This document shows, one piece after another, positions 26,701-41,700 of a stretch of 64,000 bases of DNA. Both the position numbers and the translations under genes were made by a program. The notes beneath the pieces were generated by a model. That model searched no databases. It saw only the letters and a list, made by a program, of their open reading frames with translations, and was not told the DNA's origin. Numbering within the stretch: the stretch's first letter is position 1; every line of letters starts with the position of its first letter. The stretch comes from Plotosus lineatus (lineage: Eukaryota; Chordata; Actinopteri; Siluriformes; Plotosidae). The stretch is taken from contig CM045734.1 of NCBI GenBank assembly GCA_024760905.1, forward strand, positions 2,856,747-2,920,746. The letters are read 5' to 3'.

Positions 26701-29700
26701 ATTACTCATATCAAGCAGGTATGACCATCAATATCTATGTGTGGGGCTGATGTTTGTGAACATAATCCTGGCCACACCATGCATGGATTCTCACCAAATG
26801 TAATAGGGACATTAAATTACCCAAATCCCATATTAATTACCCATCTAATTTGGGAATGTGTGGATCAAAGGGGAAGGTCAGAGCCAGGTCACAAACTTTT
26901 GGAGACTTAGTGCATATAACTTAAACAAGTGCTGATGGAAATGCCATTACTATAGAACACTATCAGAAACTATACAATATATGGATTTTTAAATGAGACT
27001 TTTAACTTGAGTGGCATGGAAAGGCCCTGCAATGGCCTGTAGAGCTGTCCAATGTCCTCTCCCAGTGTTGGCTGAGATGGGTACCAGCCTCCCTGCCACC
27101 CTAATTAGGATTAGGAGGTTCAGAAAATGAATGAATGAGTAACCTGGAAAGGTCAAACCTAAGATATCTCGAAACCCACCCCCACCCCCACGCTAACCTC
27201 ATTACACCTACTATAAAACACTGCAAGATGAGCACATGAGTAATTAAAACCAGTAACCTTAAAATAACTTATTTGCTACATGCCACATGATCTATGCTGT
27301 GTGGTGGAGGGCCATTGTACCCTGTGAGTGCCTTCGTGGATTTGCAGAACTGTGTGAACAATCCACTGAAGCTACTTGGCATAATCATACAGAAATAAGC
27401 AGATCTAAACAAGATAACCAAACACTCTATTGGGTTAAATCGTGTCACTTTCATGGCTTAAAAATGATAAATGAGTTTATAGCACTGCAGTATTATTATA
27501 ACTGAAATGATTCTCATCTCTAATAGCACAGAGATCCTTGAGCTGCGTAGGCATGGAACATAATTCAGTAGTTGTCGCACTTCTGTGCCAACACAGAAAT
27601 GCAACAAGGCTACCACATCACCAATAAAAAACTGATTTATTAACAATGTGATTGAAACCTCAAAAAGGCTTATACACTGCCACTCAGACATGCACAGAAT
27701 AAACACACAATATAACTAAGGTAGGTAAACTTTTGCCATGAAAACCAACACCAAACATCATCAGGAACAGGGAACATGAATTTGTTAAATGGACAAGAAA
27801 AAATGTCACAAACGAAGGCATAAATCAATGAGTGAAAGATGGCGAAAAGAAAGCTCACAGTTAGTCTTTCGTCTTTCACTTAAAACTGTAATCAGGAAAC
27901 ACATGAGAGATTTATTTATTTATTCCCTCTAGGCCAAAGTTTATTCAACCCTTAAAGGAGCTGCTCTACTTTTAAAACTCAAGCTTCAGACACCCATACA
28001 TAGAAACATCTATTAGGAGTGCCACTGTTAGGCAGTGTCTCATTCTACATAGTAATGACTGGAGCATAAATGATGAGTGAATTTCAGAGGATGCTGTTGA
28101 AGACTGTAATCAGACTTTGAAATTCAAGTTTAGCCTGGACTGTGAAAACACAGAGATCCACTGTAGAAATCAGTCTTTGTTTCTTTTAATGCTGCATCTG
28201 GTCAAAATAATCCTGCTCACCAATGTATCATGTGTTATACTGCATTTTGGTATGACTGAGTAAATTATGATATAATATCAATGTAGGTTGTCCTGGTGAC
28301 AAGGGACCTTCTGGACCCCATGGTGTCAAAGGAGACATGGGATGTCTGGGTTTGCCAGGCCCTCCTGGTCCACTAGGAGAATGCATAAAAGGTGTGTAGA
28401 TGTGTTTCTTGATAACCAGAGTTATGTTGTGAACAACGTTCAATGAGTCAAAGATTAAGGCAAAAAGGAGTGGTTGGAAATCTGTTATTCTCACCTCAGT
28501 ACTGATTTTGTTTGGATTGTTTCTATTTTAGCATGTACCAGTATATCAGCATCAGCATGGTGATATAGTGGATAGCACATCTGCCTTACAATAAGAAGGT
28601 TTTCAGTTAGTTTCCTGGGCTTTGGTTCTCCCCATGTTTGGGTGGGTTTCCTCTGGTTTCCTCCAACAGCCCAAAGACATGCACATTAGTTTAACTGGCT
28701 GTTCCAAATTGTCTATAGGTGTGAGTGTGAATAGATGTGGCTTCGCCTAGAGATATTCCTCAGCCCTGTTGTGACCCTAGTAGGATTAAGGTGTTTTGGA
28801 AAATGAGTGAATGGTTGAATGCACAATATTATTCATGTTATTTCCTAAAATCTCAAATGTCTTTGTCCATCAGGCCCCCCAGGCTGTTCAGGCGTGGTTG
28901 GTATTAGAGGCCGTCAAGGTGAAAAAGGAGAACCAGGAAAACATGGCACTGAGCAAATCCCAGGGGAACCCGGTAAACCAGGGCTCCAAGGGATAAAAGG
29001 GATTCAAGGGGCTCCTGGCCCTCACGGTTGGTGTACATTCATGTCACTCCAGAAAAAAAAAAGCATTTAGTCAATGCCCACTTGTCAAGTATTACCTCTT
29101 AATCAGGCAACCAGCAGCTATCAGGGAGTGGTGTAAGCAAGAGAATGTGCCTGCCATGGCTTGAGATTCTGCTACCCACGTCTTACTGAATCGTTCATGC
29201 ACATTTTGGGGTGGTTCAACATGTTTGGGGGGGATGCGCTAGCCACCCCCTTGTAAAATAAAGTACTATTCCTTCTCAAAAAATTAGCATATTGTGATAA
29301 AGTTCATTATTTTCTGTAATGTACTGATAAAAATTTAACTTTCATATATTTTAGATTTATTTCACACCACTGAAATATTTCAGGTCTTTTATTGTTTTAA
29401 TACTGATGATTTTGGCATACAGCTCATGAAAACCCAAAATTCCTATCTCAAAAAATGTTCATATTTCATCTTTCATCAATAAAAAAAGTGTTTTAAATAC
29501 AAAAAAGTCAACCTTCAAATAATTATGTTCAGTTCTGCACTCAATACTTGGTCGGGAATCCTTTTACAGAAATGACTGCTTCAATGCGGCGTGGCATGGA
29601 GGCAATCAGCCTGTGGCACTGCTGAGGTGTTATGGAGGCCCAGGATGCTTCGATAGCGGCCTAAAGCTCATCCACAGTGTTGGATCTGGTGGCTCTCAAC

Positions 29701-32700
29701 TTTCTCTTCACAATATCCCACAGATTCTCTATGGGCTTCAGGTCAGGAGAGTTGGCAGGCCAATTGAGCACAGTAATACCATGGTCAGTAAACCATTTAG
29801 CAGTGGTTTTGGCACTGTGAGCAGGTGCCAGGTCGTGCTGAAAAATGAAAATGTTCATCTCCGTAAAGCTTTTCAGCAGATGGAAGCATGAAGTGCTCCA
29901 AAATCTCCTGATAGCTAGCTGCATCGACACTGCCCTTGATAAAACACAGTGGACCAACACCAGCGGCTGACATGGCACCCCAGACCATCACTGACTGTGG
30001 AGACTTGACACTGGACTTCAGGCATTTTGGCATTTCCTTCTCCCCAGTCTTCCTCCAGACTCTGGCACCTTGATTTCCGAATGACATGCAAAATTTGCTT
30101 TCATCCGAAAAAAGTACTTTGGACCACTGAGCAACAGTCCAGTGCTGCTTCTCTGTAGCCCAGGTCAGGTACTTCTGCTGCTGTTTCTGGTTCAAAAGTG
30201 GCTTGACCTGGGGAATGCGGCACCTGTAGCCCAGTCCACTGCTTCCACAGGTCCCCCAAGGTCTGGAATCGGCCCTTCTCCACAATCTTCCTCGGGGTCC
30301 CGTCACCTCTTCTGGTTGTGCAGCGTTTTCTGCCACACTTTTTCCTTCGCACAGACGTCCCACTGAGGTGGCTTGATATAGCACTCTGGGAACAGCCTAT
30401 TCGCTCAGAGATTTCTTTCTGTATCTTACCCTCTTGCTTGAGGGTGTCAATGATGGCCTTCTGGACAGCAGTCAGGTCGGCAGTCTTACCTATGATTGCG
30501 GTTTTGAGTAATGAACCAGGCTGGGAGTTTTTAAAAGCGTCAGGAATCTTTTGCAGGTGTTTAGAGTTAATTGGTTGATTCAGATGATTAGGTTAATAGC
30601 TCGTTTAGACTACCTGAACATGATATGCTCATTTTTTGAGATAGGAATTTTGGGTTTTCATGAGCTGTATGCCAAAATCATCAGTATTAAAACAATAAAA
30701 GACCTGAAATGTTTCAGTTGGTGTGCAATGGATCTAAAATATATGAAAGTTAAATTTTTATCAGGACATTACAGTAAATAATGAACTTCATCACAATATG
30801 CTAATTTTTTGAGAAGGACTAGTATACGAGTGTGTCTCGTTTTAGTATGCCTTATTTTATTTTCTCATTTTTTTAACTTTTGCTTGTAGAGTTCAGAGAC
30901 CATGATGAATACTCAAGAATAGCTAAATAAGTTTGACTATAATGAGTTAAATGTATTATTGAAACATTTATTCACCAAGGGTAGTGGTGGCCTGGTGGTT
31001 CAGTGCTAGCAAGCTGTGCAGGGTGTGCTCTTTACTCCTTACCCAGAATCAGCTGAGGTGGGCACCAGCCTCTCCATGATCCTAATTGGGATTAAATGGT
31101 TTAGAAAGTGAATGCATGAATGAAATTTTCACCAAATTGTAAACATTAGAAATTTTCGAGTATTCATCGTGTTCTCTGAACATTCGCTGAATCAAAAAAT
31201 GAACATTTTCAAAATAAGCTTGTGACAAGTGTGGAAAATTCTCCAAACACTCTTAAACCATTCTATAAGAATGGCAGAGGTGGGGATTGCCTAGATTTTA
31301 TGTACTGTGATATATTGTGCTTTCTAGTGTGTATTGCGATATGTATTACGATGTATTGCAAAAAGAATTTTTAATTAAAAGTGAGCCTGTTCTTGACAGT
31401 ATTTATTCTTAATTTCAAAAAGAGAAATCAACAACATTAAAAATGTTTTTAGTCATTAAAATAAAAATTCTAAACATCAGAAAAATGTACTTATGAAAAT
31501 TGAACGTTTTAAACTTTGGCCCAAACATTAACCCTGAAATAGAACTGCATCTTGAGAAAAATAAGCTATTTAAACAATAAATACAGATAAACATTACAAT
31601 AGTATAAGTGCATCTAGTGCTTTTATTAGCATATTGTGAACCCCTAATCATTAATGCATGTATATTAAATTTTTAAGGCGGGGTTAAAAGTGGAGCAAGT
31701 GGGGGGGGGGGGGGGGAGATGAATGGTTAATATGCCTTGTTGGAGATCAGTTTCATGAGAGTGCGGAACCAATGAGGGAACTCTTTTGCTCATTTAAAAA
31801 TAAATGTTTAAGAGAAAATCTAGATACAGTAGGTCAGTAAATTTCTGAGCAATTAGCAACATGAACTGTGGTTTTGTCTTTAGCGGCAATTTCCGTAGCC
31901 TGTATAAAAACAAATTCTATTGGCTGAGGCCTTCATGACATACGTACTAGCCAATCACGGTATGGCTCTTATATATCTCTCCACACACTGAATGACTGTA
32001 GATAAAAGGACGGAAACACGATTGTGTCAGGATTACATGCCAGGACCTCTGCGGTCCCCTTTTTGTTTTTTTTTTAACTAAAACATTACTTCTGGTTCTA
32101 TTATCGGGAATAGCTGACGTTTACTGTTCTGAAGTTTTCTGAATGCATGTCAAAAGACCGGTTTTGCTTCAGAGTATGGAAATACGTAGTTTGCATGTTT
32201 GAAACGGTTTAAACCGATTAACCAGTTTTATTGCGCAGCTCTAAAGAATGCTAGCCCCTCAATCGATGTTTGGCCTACTGTTTCCAGTAGTTGCCAAAAA
32301 AGGATTGTAAATATACTGTTTAGGAAACAATTAGCAACAAGTTAGCTAATTTTAGCCATTAAATAGCCATAAAATAGTGTAAAAGCTCTCACTCTACTGC
32401 ACTAAATGTCTTGCCTGTAATCTTCATTTATTTTCTGAACTGCTTAATTCTAATTAGGGTTGTGGGGAGGACAAGGGTGTGGTACACCTTGGATGGCTCA
32501 TCAGGCCATAGCAGCCTTTTAGATATAATAAATTTGTATTTGGGTGTGTTGTGTGTATTCAGGTTACTACTGCGTCCCTGGCAATAGAGGAGATCCTGGT
32601 ATTGAAGGGGATCGGGGTCGACCGGGGCTAACAGGCATTCCTGGGAAAAAAGGTGATACAACCACAATGTTTTCACAAGCATGAAACGAGAAAACCATGA

Positions 32701-35700
32701 AGATGTGTCATAATCATGAAGAATTATAGTTGCGACGAGGGATATGACATGATAGAGCATAGGCTCAGCACTGCAACCCACCTAAGTGTGTTGTTTTTAA
32801 TACTATAGTTTGCTGACATTTACATTTTATTTTTCCCTCTCTTTCTAGTATTCTGAAATGATTTCAGTACTATTAGCTCATCTAAAATGTTTGATGAAAT
32901 CCAACTCAGCAGCACCATCAGTGGTCATAAGAAAATTTGCAGTTCATGATGTATCAGATCAGATTTGAACCATTTCACCATCACTCTTAATGAGAATGGT
33001 CATACATGTTTTGCGGGTGTGTGGGTTTACAGGTGATAATGGAGTCTGCAGTTGTGATGCCAGTCCCAATATTATTGGCCCTCGGGGATTGCAAGGTTTA
33101 CCTGGGGAGCATGGTGCACCAGGACTGCCAGGGTTTGCCGGTGCACGAGGTGACACTGGGCATGATGGAGATCCTGGGCCTCAAGGAGATAACGTAAGAA
33201 AAAAAAAATTAAAAGTCAATATTACTTGATAGTAGAAGGTCAGGTGGATGTTATTGAATAGTCAATGAGAAGGAAAGTCAGATAATTAGATAACCCAAGC
33301 ATCAGCCTGAAACCCCTATTGTGCTTACTTGGATGATTGATTAATTTATTTTCCCAACTATATAAATCTACTAGTGTCATAGGGAAGGTGAAGCTTATCT
33401 CAGCCATCACGGGGAAGACCATATCCTAAACAGCTTACCAGTCCATCACAGGGCAATATACAAACACCATAACACACCAACGAAGGGGCATTTTTGAAAA
33501 ACCAGTTAGCCTAATGTGCATGTCTTCAGACTCTGGGAGGAAAACGGAGTGCCTTGAGAAAGCCCACACCACACAGAAACACCCAAGTTGGGAATCAAAC
33601 CCAAGCCTTCTCGTTGTGGGACCCTCACCAAGCATCAGACTTGAACTTAGGACCCTTTTGCTGTCAGGCAGACATGCTATTCACTACACCACAGTGCCAT
33701 CAAAATGTGAAAAGAAAAATATGCAATTGTGGGGAACATGGGGAGCAGTTCAGGAATGTTTTACATTTTATTTTCATTTAGTTTACTGAGTAATTGTTGC
33801 TGAATGTTTTGGGAAAATCCGGATGCTTAAGCCATTACCTTGTGCAGGATTGATTCCTTTCCTCAGGAAACTGTTCTATCAGTAGATTAAAAGTACAACT
33901 TTCTCCTCTTCTTTTTTCTGCTTCTGTTAGAGGTCACCACAGCAGATTATCCTTCTCCATCTGGTCTCTCTGTAGATCTCCATCACAACAATGACCTGCA
34001 TGTCCTCCTCACTACATCCATAAATCTCCTCTTTATCCTCCCTCTCCTCCTCCTTCAAGGCAGTTCCAATATTCTCAATATTTTTCTGCCAATATGCCCT
34101 TCATCCCTCCTCTCTCACTTTATTCCCAAATACCTGTGCTGTCTTTCTTACATATCGGTTTCTAATTCTGTCCATTTTTGTCCCCCAGAGAAAATCAAAA
34201 CATCTTCATCTTCGCCACTTCCTGTCTTTTCCTCAGCTCTTCCATCTCCAAATTGTACAGCATAGCCGGGATCATGACTGCTATATATATACATTCCCCT
34301 TCATTCTTACAGATACCCTTCGATCACAAAACACTCCAGGAACTCTTCTCGACCTATTCCACCCTGACAGCATGCTCTTCTTTACCAAAAAAATGCATCT
34401 AATGAGAATAATAGTATGATATTTGTTTAAAAAACATTTAAAGATAAATTCCTTCCCATATATTTAAATGATCCATTATAGAAGCTGCATGCATTCATTG
34501 AAACAGAACTGGTTTGAATGGATACTTTTGTACCCTGCATGTTATTGATCAGTCTTGTGGGTTTCTCAGGGTTTTCCAGGGTTTCCAGGTCACAAAGGGG
34601 AGAAAGGAGAAAAAGGAAACTTGTTTGTGATGATCATTAAAGGTGAGAGCCATAGCATGTGCAGCTCATACAGTACTCAGTTGATTTGCTGAACTGAACA
34701 AATAAATTTTTAAATTTACTTTAAGGTGAAAAAGGACAGAGTGGTGAACCAGGGATGTTTGGGGAGTCAGGATTTGATGGCAGGAGAGGTGACTGTGGAA
34801 ATCCTGGGCCTGCAGGTGATCCTGGTCCAGAGGTTAGTGAAAAAAAAATATCAGATGAATCGATGGATGGTATACCTTGGAAGAGGGATTATTTATGGAT
34901 GAATCAAGGACTTCACCAGTGAAATATTCTTGGAGAAGTGGTTCTTCTTGGCACTCACTGGTATTTATTTTTTAAGGGTGACAGTCATACAGGTCTTCCT
35001 GGAGACAGAGGGTTTGCAGGACACATGGGCTTTAAAGGTGAAAGAGGTCCCCATGGACCACAAGGTACAGGTATTCCCGGTCCAGTGGGTCATCGAGGAC
35101 AAGAAGGGGACCGAGGAGTTCCAGGATTTCCAGGAATTGCTGGGCCCAAAGGAAACAGAGGTACAGTAAAAATAAAGCCATCACTCTCTATTCTCCTTTA
35201 GTAGCCACATTATCCTAACTCGTATTCCAATGGATCTGGAGCCAGTCCTGTTAAAACTTGATATGAGATAAGGCGCATTCACTTCAGTGCCATTCGCAAA
35301 CTCTTATCTTACTGCAAGAGGATTATGTAGATGCCAAATGAGACTAAACCTGAAATACATGTGAAACTCTCCAGGCATAGGACTTCAACAAAGCCCAGGA
35401 TCCTGAAGCTATGAGGCAGCAATGCAAGTCCAGAAATGCAATGACAAATTTTTAAAAAGATCAGATGACTGTAATCCAATTCTCAAGTGTGTAGTTTCAG
35501 GAAGCTTGTGCCTACTGTCGCCCAAGATTCCTGGTCTATCCTGGTAGACATAATCGGGGCCTGTATGTTCTGAGCTGATTTTCTGCTCATTATGTTTAGA
35601 AAGGGTGGTTACTAAGAGTATATCCGCACCAAGCTTTAGAGACTCAAGCAGAGATTACAGCATATTCTACCCAGCCCAGTTTGCACAGACAACATTTAAA

Positions 35701-38700
35701 AAAAAACATTTCCCCATTTTTAGTTTGGTTATGTTAAAAAAAACAATGAAATTAGCTGAATGATTGATGTGTGGTGTTGAAAAGTGTTTATATTGAGATT
35801 ATAAATGAAGGTATTTAATTAATGAGTAGGTTATTACTCTTATGAATGTCTAATTATTGTGTGAGCTCATGTTAATCTTTACACTTCTTCTTCTTCTTCT
35901 TTTCCTTTCGGCTGTTCCCTTCAGGGGTCGCCACAGCAAATGATCTGCCTCCATCTCTCCCTATCCTCTGCATCTTCTACTCTTACTCCAACGACCTTCA
36001 TGTCCGCCTTCACCGCATCCATAAATCTTCTCTTTGGTCTTCCTCTGGGCCTTTTGCCTGGTAGTTCCAACCTCAGCATCCTACGACCAATATACTCACT
36101 ATCCCTCCTCTGTACATGTCCAAACCATCTCAATCTAGCCTCTCTGACTTTGTCTCCAAAACATCTAACATGTGCTGTCCCTCTGATGTACTCATTTCTG
36201 ATCCTATCCATCCTCGTTACTCCCAAAGAGAACCTCAACATTTTCATCTCTGTTACCTCCAACTCTGACTCCTGTCTTTTCCCCAGGGCCACTGTCTCTA
36301 AACCATACAACATTGCTGGCCTCATCACCGTCTTGTACACTTTTCCCTTCATTCTTGCCGATACTCTCCTATCACACATCACACCGGACACTTTTCTCCA
36401 TCCATTCCAACCTGCCTGCACGCGCTTCTTCACCTCTTTTCCACACTCTCCACTGCTCTGGATTGTTGAGCCTAAGTGCTTAAAATCCTCCACCTTCTTT
36501 ATCTCTGCCCCCTGTAACCTCAAAGTTCCTCTTGGGTCCTTGTCGTTCACACACATGTATTCTGTCTTACTAAGACTAACCTTCAATCCCCTCCTTTCCA
36601 GGGCATACCTCCACCTCTCTAGATTTTCCTCCACTTGGTCTCTGCTCTCACTACAGATCACGATGTCATCTGCAAACATCATAGTCCATGGAGATTCTTG
36701 TCTAACCTCGTCTGTTAGCCTGTCTATCACCATAGCAAACAAGAAGGGGCTGAGAGCTGACCCTTGATGCAGTCCCACCTCCACCTTGAACTCTTCTGTC
36801 ACACCAACAGCACACCTCACCACTGTCTTACATCTCTCATACATGTCCTGCACCACTCTAACATACTTCTCTGTCACTCCAGACTTCCTCATACAATACC
36901 ACAGTTGTGTTAATCTTGTTAATCAGTCATGTTAATCTTTACACAAAATATATAATTGAACCTTCATTCAAACCTGAATTCAAAACAAACCCCTAAGACA
37001 CGAGACAACACAGGAATCAGTCTCCCTTGCCCGGACGCGGGTCACCGGGGTTCCCTCCTGGAGCCAGGCCCAGGGGAGGGGCTCGAAGGCGGGCGCCTGG
37101 TGGTCAGGCTTATGCCCATGGAGCCTGGCCGGGCCCAGCCCAAAAAGGAGACATGGGTCCGCCCTCCCATGGACCCACCACCCGTGGGAGGAGTTTTAGG
37201 GGTCGGGTGCAGTGTGAGTTGGGTGGCAGCCAAAGGCATGGGTTCTGTCGGACTGATCCTCGGCTACTTACTCTGACCTTCGGGACATGGAATGTCACCT
37301 CTCTGGCGGGAAAGGAGCCTGATTTGGTGCGTGAGGTGGAGAGATACCGACTAGATATAGTCGGGCTCACCTCAACGCATAGCTTGGGCTCTGGAACCAT
37401 CCATCTCGAAAGGGGCTGGACCTTCTTCTATTCTGGAGTTGCTCATGGGGAGAGGCGGCGAGCCGGTGTGGGTATTCTTGTTGCCCCCCGTCTTGGTGCC
37501 CAAATGTTGGGGTTCTCCCCGGTTGACGAAAGGGTAGCTTCCCTCCATCTTCGGGTGGGGGGACGGGTCCTGACTGTTATTTGTGCTTATGCACCAAATG
37601 ACAGTTCAGCGTACCCACCCTTTTTGGAGTCTTTGGGGGGGGTGTTGGAGAACGCTCCCTCGGGAGACTCGCTCGTTGACTTGGGAGACTTCAACGCCCA
37701 TGTGGGCAACGATAGTGTGACCTGGAAGGGTGTGATCGGGAGGTACGGCCTCTCCAGTCTGAATCCGAATGGTGTGTCATTGTTGGAATTCTGTGCTCGT
37801 CATAGTTTGTCTATCACGAACACCATGTTCAAACATAAGGGTGTCCATAAGTGCACTTGGCACCAGGACACCCTAGGTCGCAGTTCGATGATTGACTTTG
37901 TAGTCGTGTCATCGGACTTGCGACCATATGTTCTGGACACTCGGGTGAAGAGAGGAGCTGAGCTGTCTACCGATCACTACCTGGTGGTGAGTTGGCTTCG
38001 GTGGTGTGGGAGGTTGCCTTCCAGACCTGGCAGGCCCAAGCGTGTAATCAGGGTCTGCTGGGACCGTTTGGCGGAGGCCCCTGTCCGAGAGGCCTTTAAC
38101 TCCTACCTCCGGCAGAGCTACAACCACGTTCCAGAGGAGGCGGGGGACATGGAATCCGAATGGGCCATGTTTCGTGCCTCCATTGCTGAGGCGGCAGCCC
38201 ATAGCTGTGGCCGTAAGGTCGTCGGTGCTTGTCGTGGCGGTAATCCCCGAACCCGGTGGTGGACACCTGCGGTGAAGGGGGCCGTCCAGCTGAAGAAGGA
38301 GGCCTATCGGGTTTTATTAGCCTGTGGGACTCCTGAGGCAGCAAACGGTACCCGGCAGGCCAAGCGATGCTGCAGCCGAGGCTGTCGCAGATGCAAAATC
38401 TCGGGCGTGGGAGGAGTTCGGTGAGGGCCTGGAGAGTGATTATCGGTTGGCCTCAAAAAGGTTCTGGGCCACCATCCGACGCCTCAGGAGGGGGAAGCAG
38501 TTCTTCACAAACACTGTTTACGGTGGAAGTGGGGAGCTACTTACCTTGACTGGGGATGTTGTTGAGAGGTGGAGGGAATACTTTGAGGACCTTCTCAATC
38601 CCACCAACACGCCCTCCGTGGAAGAGGAAGACCCTGGGGGTTCGGGTGAGGGTCCGCCCATCACTGGAGTGGAGGTCACTGAGGTTGTCAAAAAGCTCCT

Positions 38701-41700
38701 CGGTGGTCGAGCTCCGGGGTTGGACGAGATCCACCCGGAATATCTCAGGGCTCTGGATGTTGTAGGACTGTCTTGGTTGACACGTCTCTGCAACATTGCG
38801 TGGTCATTGGGGGCTGTACCTCTGGATTGGCAAACTGGGGTGGTGGTCCCAATTTTTAAGAAGGGGGACCGGAGGGTGTGTTCCAATTATCGGGGAATTA
38901 CACTCCTCAGCCTACCTGGGAAAGTCTATGCAGGGGTACTAGAGAGGAGGAGCCTCGGATTCAGGAGGAACAATGTGGTTTTCGTCCTGGCCGCAGCACT
39001 CTTGACCAACTCTATACGCTCCACAGGATTCTGGAGGGGGCATGGGAGTTTGCCCAATCTGTCCACATGTGCTTTGTAGATTTTGAGAAGGCTTTCGACC
39101 GTGTCCCTCGAAAGATCTTGTGGGGCGTGCTCCGAGAATACGGCGTTCCGGATCCGTTGCTACGAGCTATTCGGTCGCTGTATCACCGGAGCCAGAGTTT
39201 GGTCCGTATTGGTAACAGCAGGTCGGATTCGTTTCCAGTGGGAGTTGGAGTCCGCCAAGGCTGTCCTTTGTCACCGATTCTGTTCATAATTTTTATGGAC
39301 AGAATTTCTAGGCGCAGTCGAGGAGATGAGGGGTTCTGGTTTGGTGGCCATCGGATATCGTCTCTGCTTTTTGCGGATGATGTTGTCCTTTTGGCTTCAT
39401 CAAGTCGGGCCCTCCAGCTCTCATTGGAGCGATTCGCAGCTGAGTGCGAAGCAGCCGGGATGAAGATCAGTACCTCCAAGTCCGAGGCCATGGTTCTCAG
39501 TTGGACAATGGTGGAATGCACCCTCCGGGTTGGGAATGAGGTCCTGCCCCAAGTGGAGGAGTTTAAGTATCTTGGGGTCTTGTTTACGAGTGAGGGAAGG
39601 ATGGAGCAAGAGATCGACAGACGGATCGCTGCAACCTCTGCTGTTAAGCGGTGCCTGTACCGGTCCGTCGTGGTGAAGAAGGAGCTGAGCCGCAAGATGA
39701 AGCTCTCAATTTACCAGTCGATCTACGTTCCAACCCTCACCTATGGTCACGAGCTTTGGGTAATGACCGAAAGAACAAGATCACGGATACAAGCGGCTGA
39801 AATGAGCTTCCTTCGCCGGGTGGCGGGGTTCTCCCTTAGAGATAGGGTGAGAAGCTCCGCCATCCGGGAGAGCTTCGAGTAGACCCGCTGCTCCTCGGCA
39901 TGGAGAGGGGCCAGTTGAGGGGGCGCGGGCATCTGGCCAGAATGCCCCCCGGCCGCCTCCCTGGTGTGGTGTTTCGGGCATGTCCAACCGGGAAGAGACC
40001 CCGGGGTCGACCTAGAACACGCTGGAGGGACTATGTCTCTCGGCTTGTCTGGGACCGCCTCGGTGTCCCCCCGGGAGAGTTGGAGGAAGTAGCTCAGGAG
40101 AGGGATGTCTGGACCTCTTTGCTAAGGTTGCTGCCCCCGCGACCCGACCTTGGACTAAACGGAAGAAGATGATGATGATGATGATATAGTTGAACCTCGA
40201 GAATACGGTGTACCAGCACCAAAGAACCATGCTAAGCGGAAACACAGAGTAAAGGGAAAATTTATTCACCAATACTGCAAATCGGGAAACATTTGGCCGA
40301 GGACAATGAAACCGCGTTGGCACATCAGAGCCGGTCCAATGGGATCTCCGAATCAACATGTCAGCATTTGAAGATGGCACCTGGGGCTCGACAGGGTGTT
40401 GGTGTATAATCATATGGGGAGTTCAGGAAAGAGTAGTGAGGCATGTAAGGGGCCCAGAGGGGTGAAGATGGTGAATAAACAGGAGCAGGATCAGTGGAGT
40501 GAGAGCCATCATCAGTTTGAAAATCTTCAGTCTGGGTACCCTGGTTAATGGTGAGAGTAGATGTATGTGCAAAGCGAGGGTTACAGTACCAAAAGTAAAC
40601 CTGGGTGGCCTGGTCACGACTTTCAGGTTGACTTTAGGTGCCTTGTTCATAGCGCATGATGTCACATGCGATACAAGGGCGTAGGCTGGTCTGACCATGG
40701 GGTGGGGGGTGCACATCTTGGTTGACCGGAACTCGAGTCCCAGGCACTATATGCCAAAGCCTTAAAGGGGAAATGAAACGCCACCTAAATAAGTTGTCGG
40801 TAGCTTAAGTATAGTTTATTGAAGTGATTGCGGCTTAAATTTTATATCATAAATAAACCATTGCACACACAGCGGTTTTGTTTTATGTGCTTGTCGTATA
40901 AGTTATCGACCTGAAAGCCGCCATCGCTAAGTGCCCGCCTACACAAAGTTACAGTACAGTGACATCACTGGGTTGGTACAAAGTACCACATGAAATATAG
41001 TGCATGCATATCACAGCATATGATATAAACAACATGGAATCTCACACCAACAACACGCACAGTTTTTCAGCAGAAGACGATTCATCTATTACTCTCAGAA
41101 GACGAATCAAATGTTATAGTTCAACCAAAAACATTCTCAAATATATTTCAATTTCAAACTACATCTGCAAGTACATGTGCTAAATACATTTACAAATTGA
41201 GCTAAAGTTAATTATCTATTCAAAGGCACAAACAAATATTAATACATATTTACAGCACAAAGACATGCTATTAATTTTATAAAAGTACTGAGCTTTAGGC
41301 TGCAGAGCCAGGCTGGATGGATTATGATTATTTTATCCATTCATTTTCTGTGCGTCAATGTTTGTGCTCCAACACATGTGCAGGAACCGGAGGCGATACT
41401 AAGAAATTGTGCTTTATTCTCACACTCGCACTTTGTTTGATTGACAGTGTTCAGCTATTATCACTTACTGACAATATGTGAGGTAGGCGAAAGTAGGTAC
41501 ATACTTGTCGCTGATTGTAGATTGGTCAGCTCAGGCGTGCACATGCGCAGTGCCCGTTACACGTTAACTTTCGATTTACTTCCTGACTCTAGTCATGCGG
41601 AACTTATCTCCGACTTTCTCTTCAATATCAGTCATTAAGTTTATTTAAGATTGTGAAGACACATAATTTCTTGTCCAGTGAAACTCAATTGCTGCTGCTG

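Noticed and set aside
31701..31718. G homopolymer as a G-quadruplex control element
   Set aside because: An isolated run deep in an intron with no other sign of function; could also be a sequencing artefact.
37027..40172. Host gene for a reverse-transcriptase-like protein
   Set aside because: It has target duplications, a GAT tail and three lesions and matches Rex3, so it is a dead retrotransposon.
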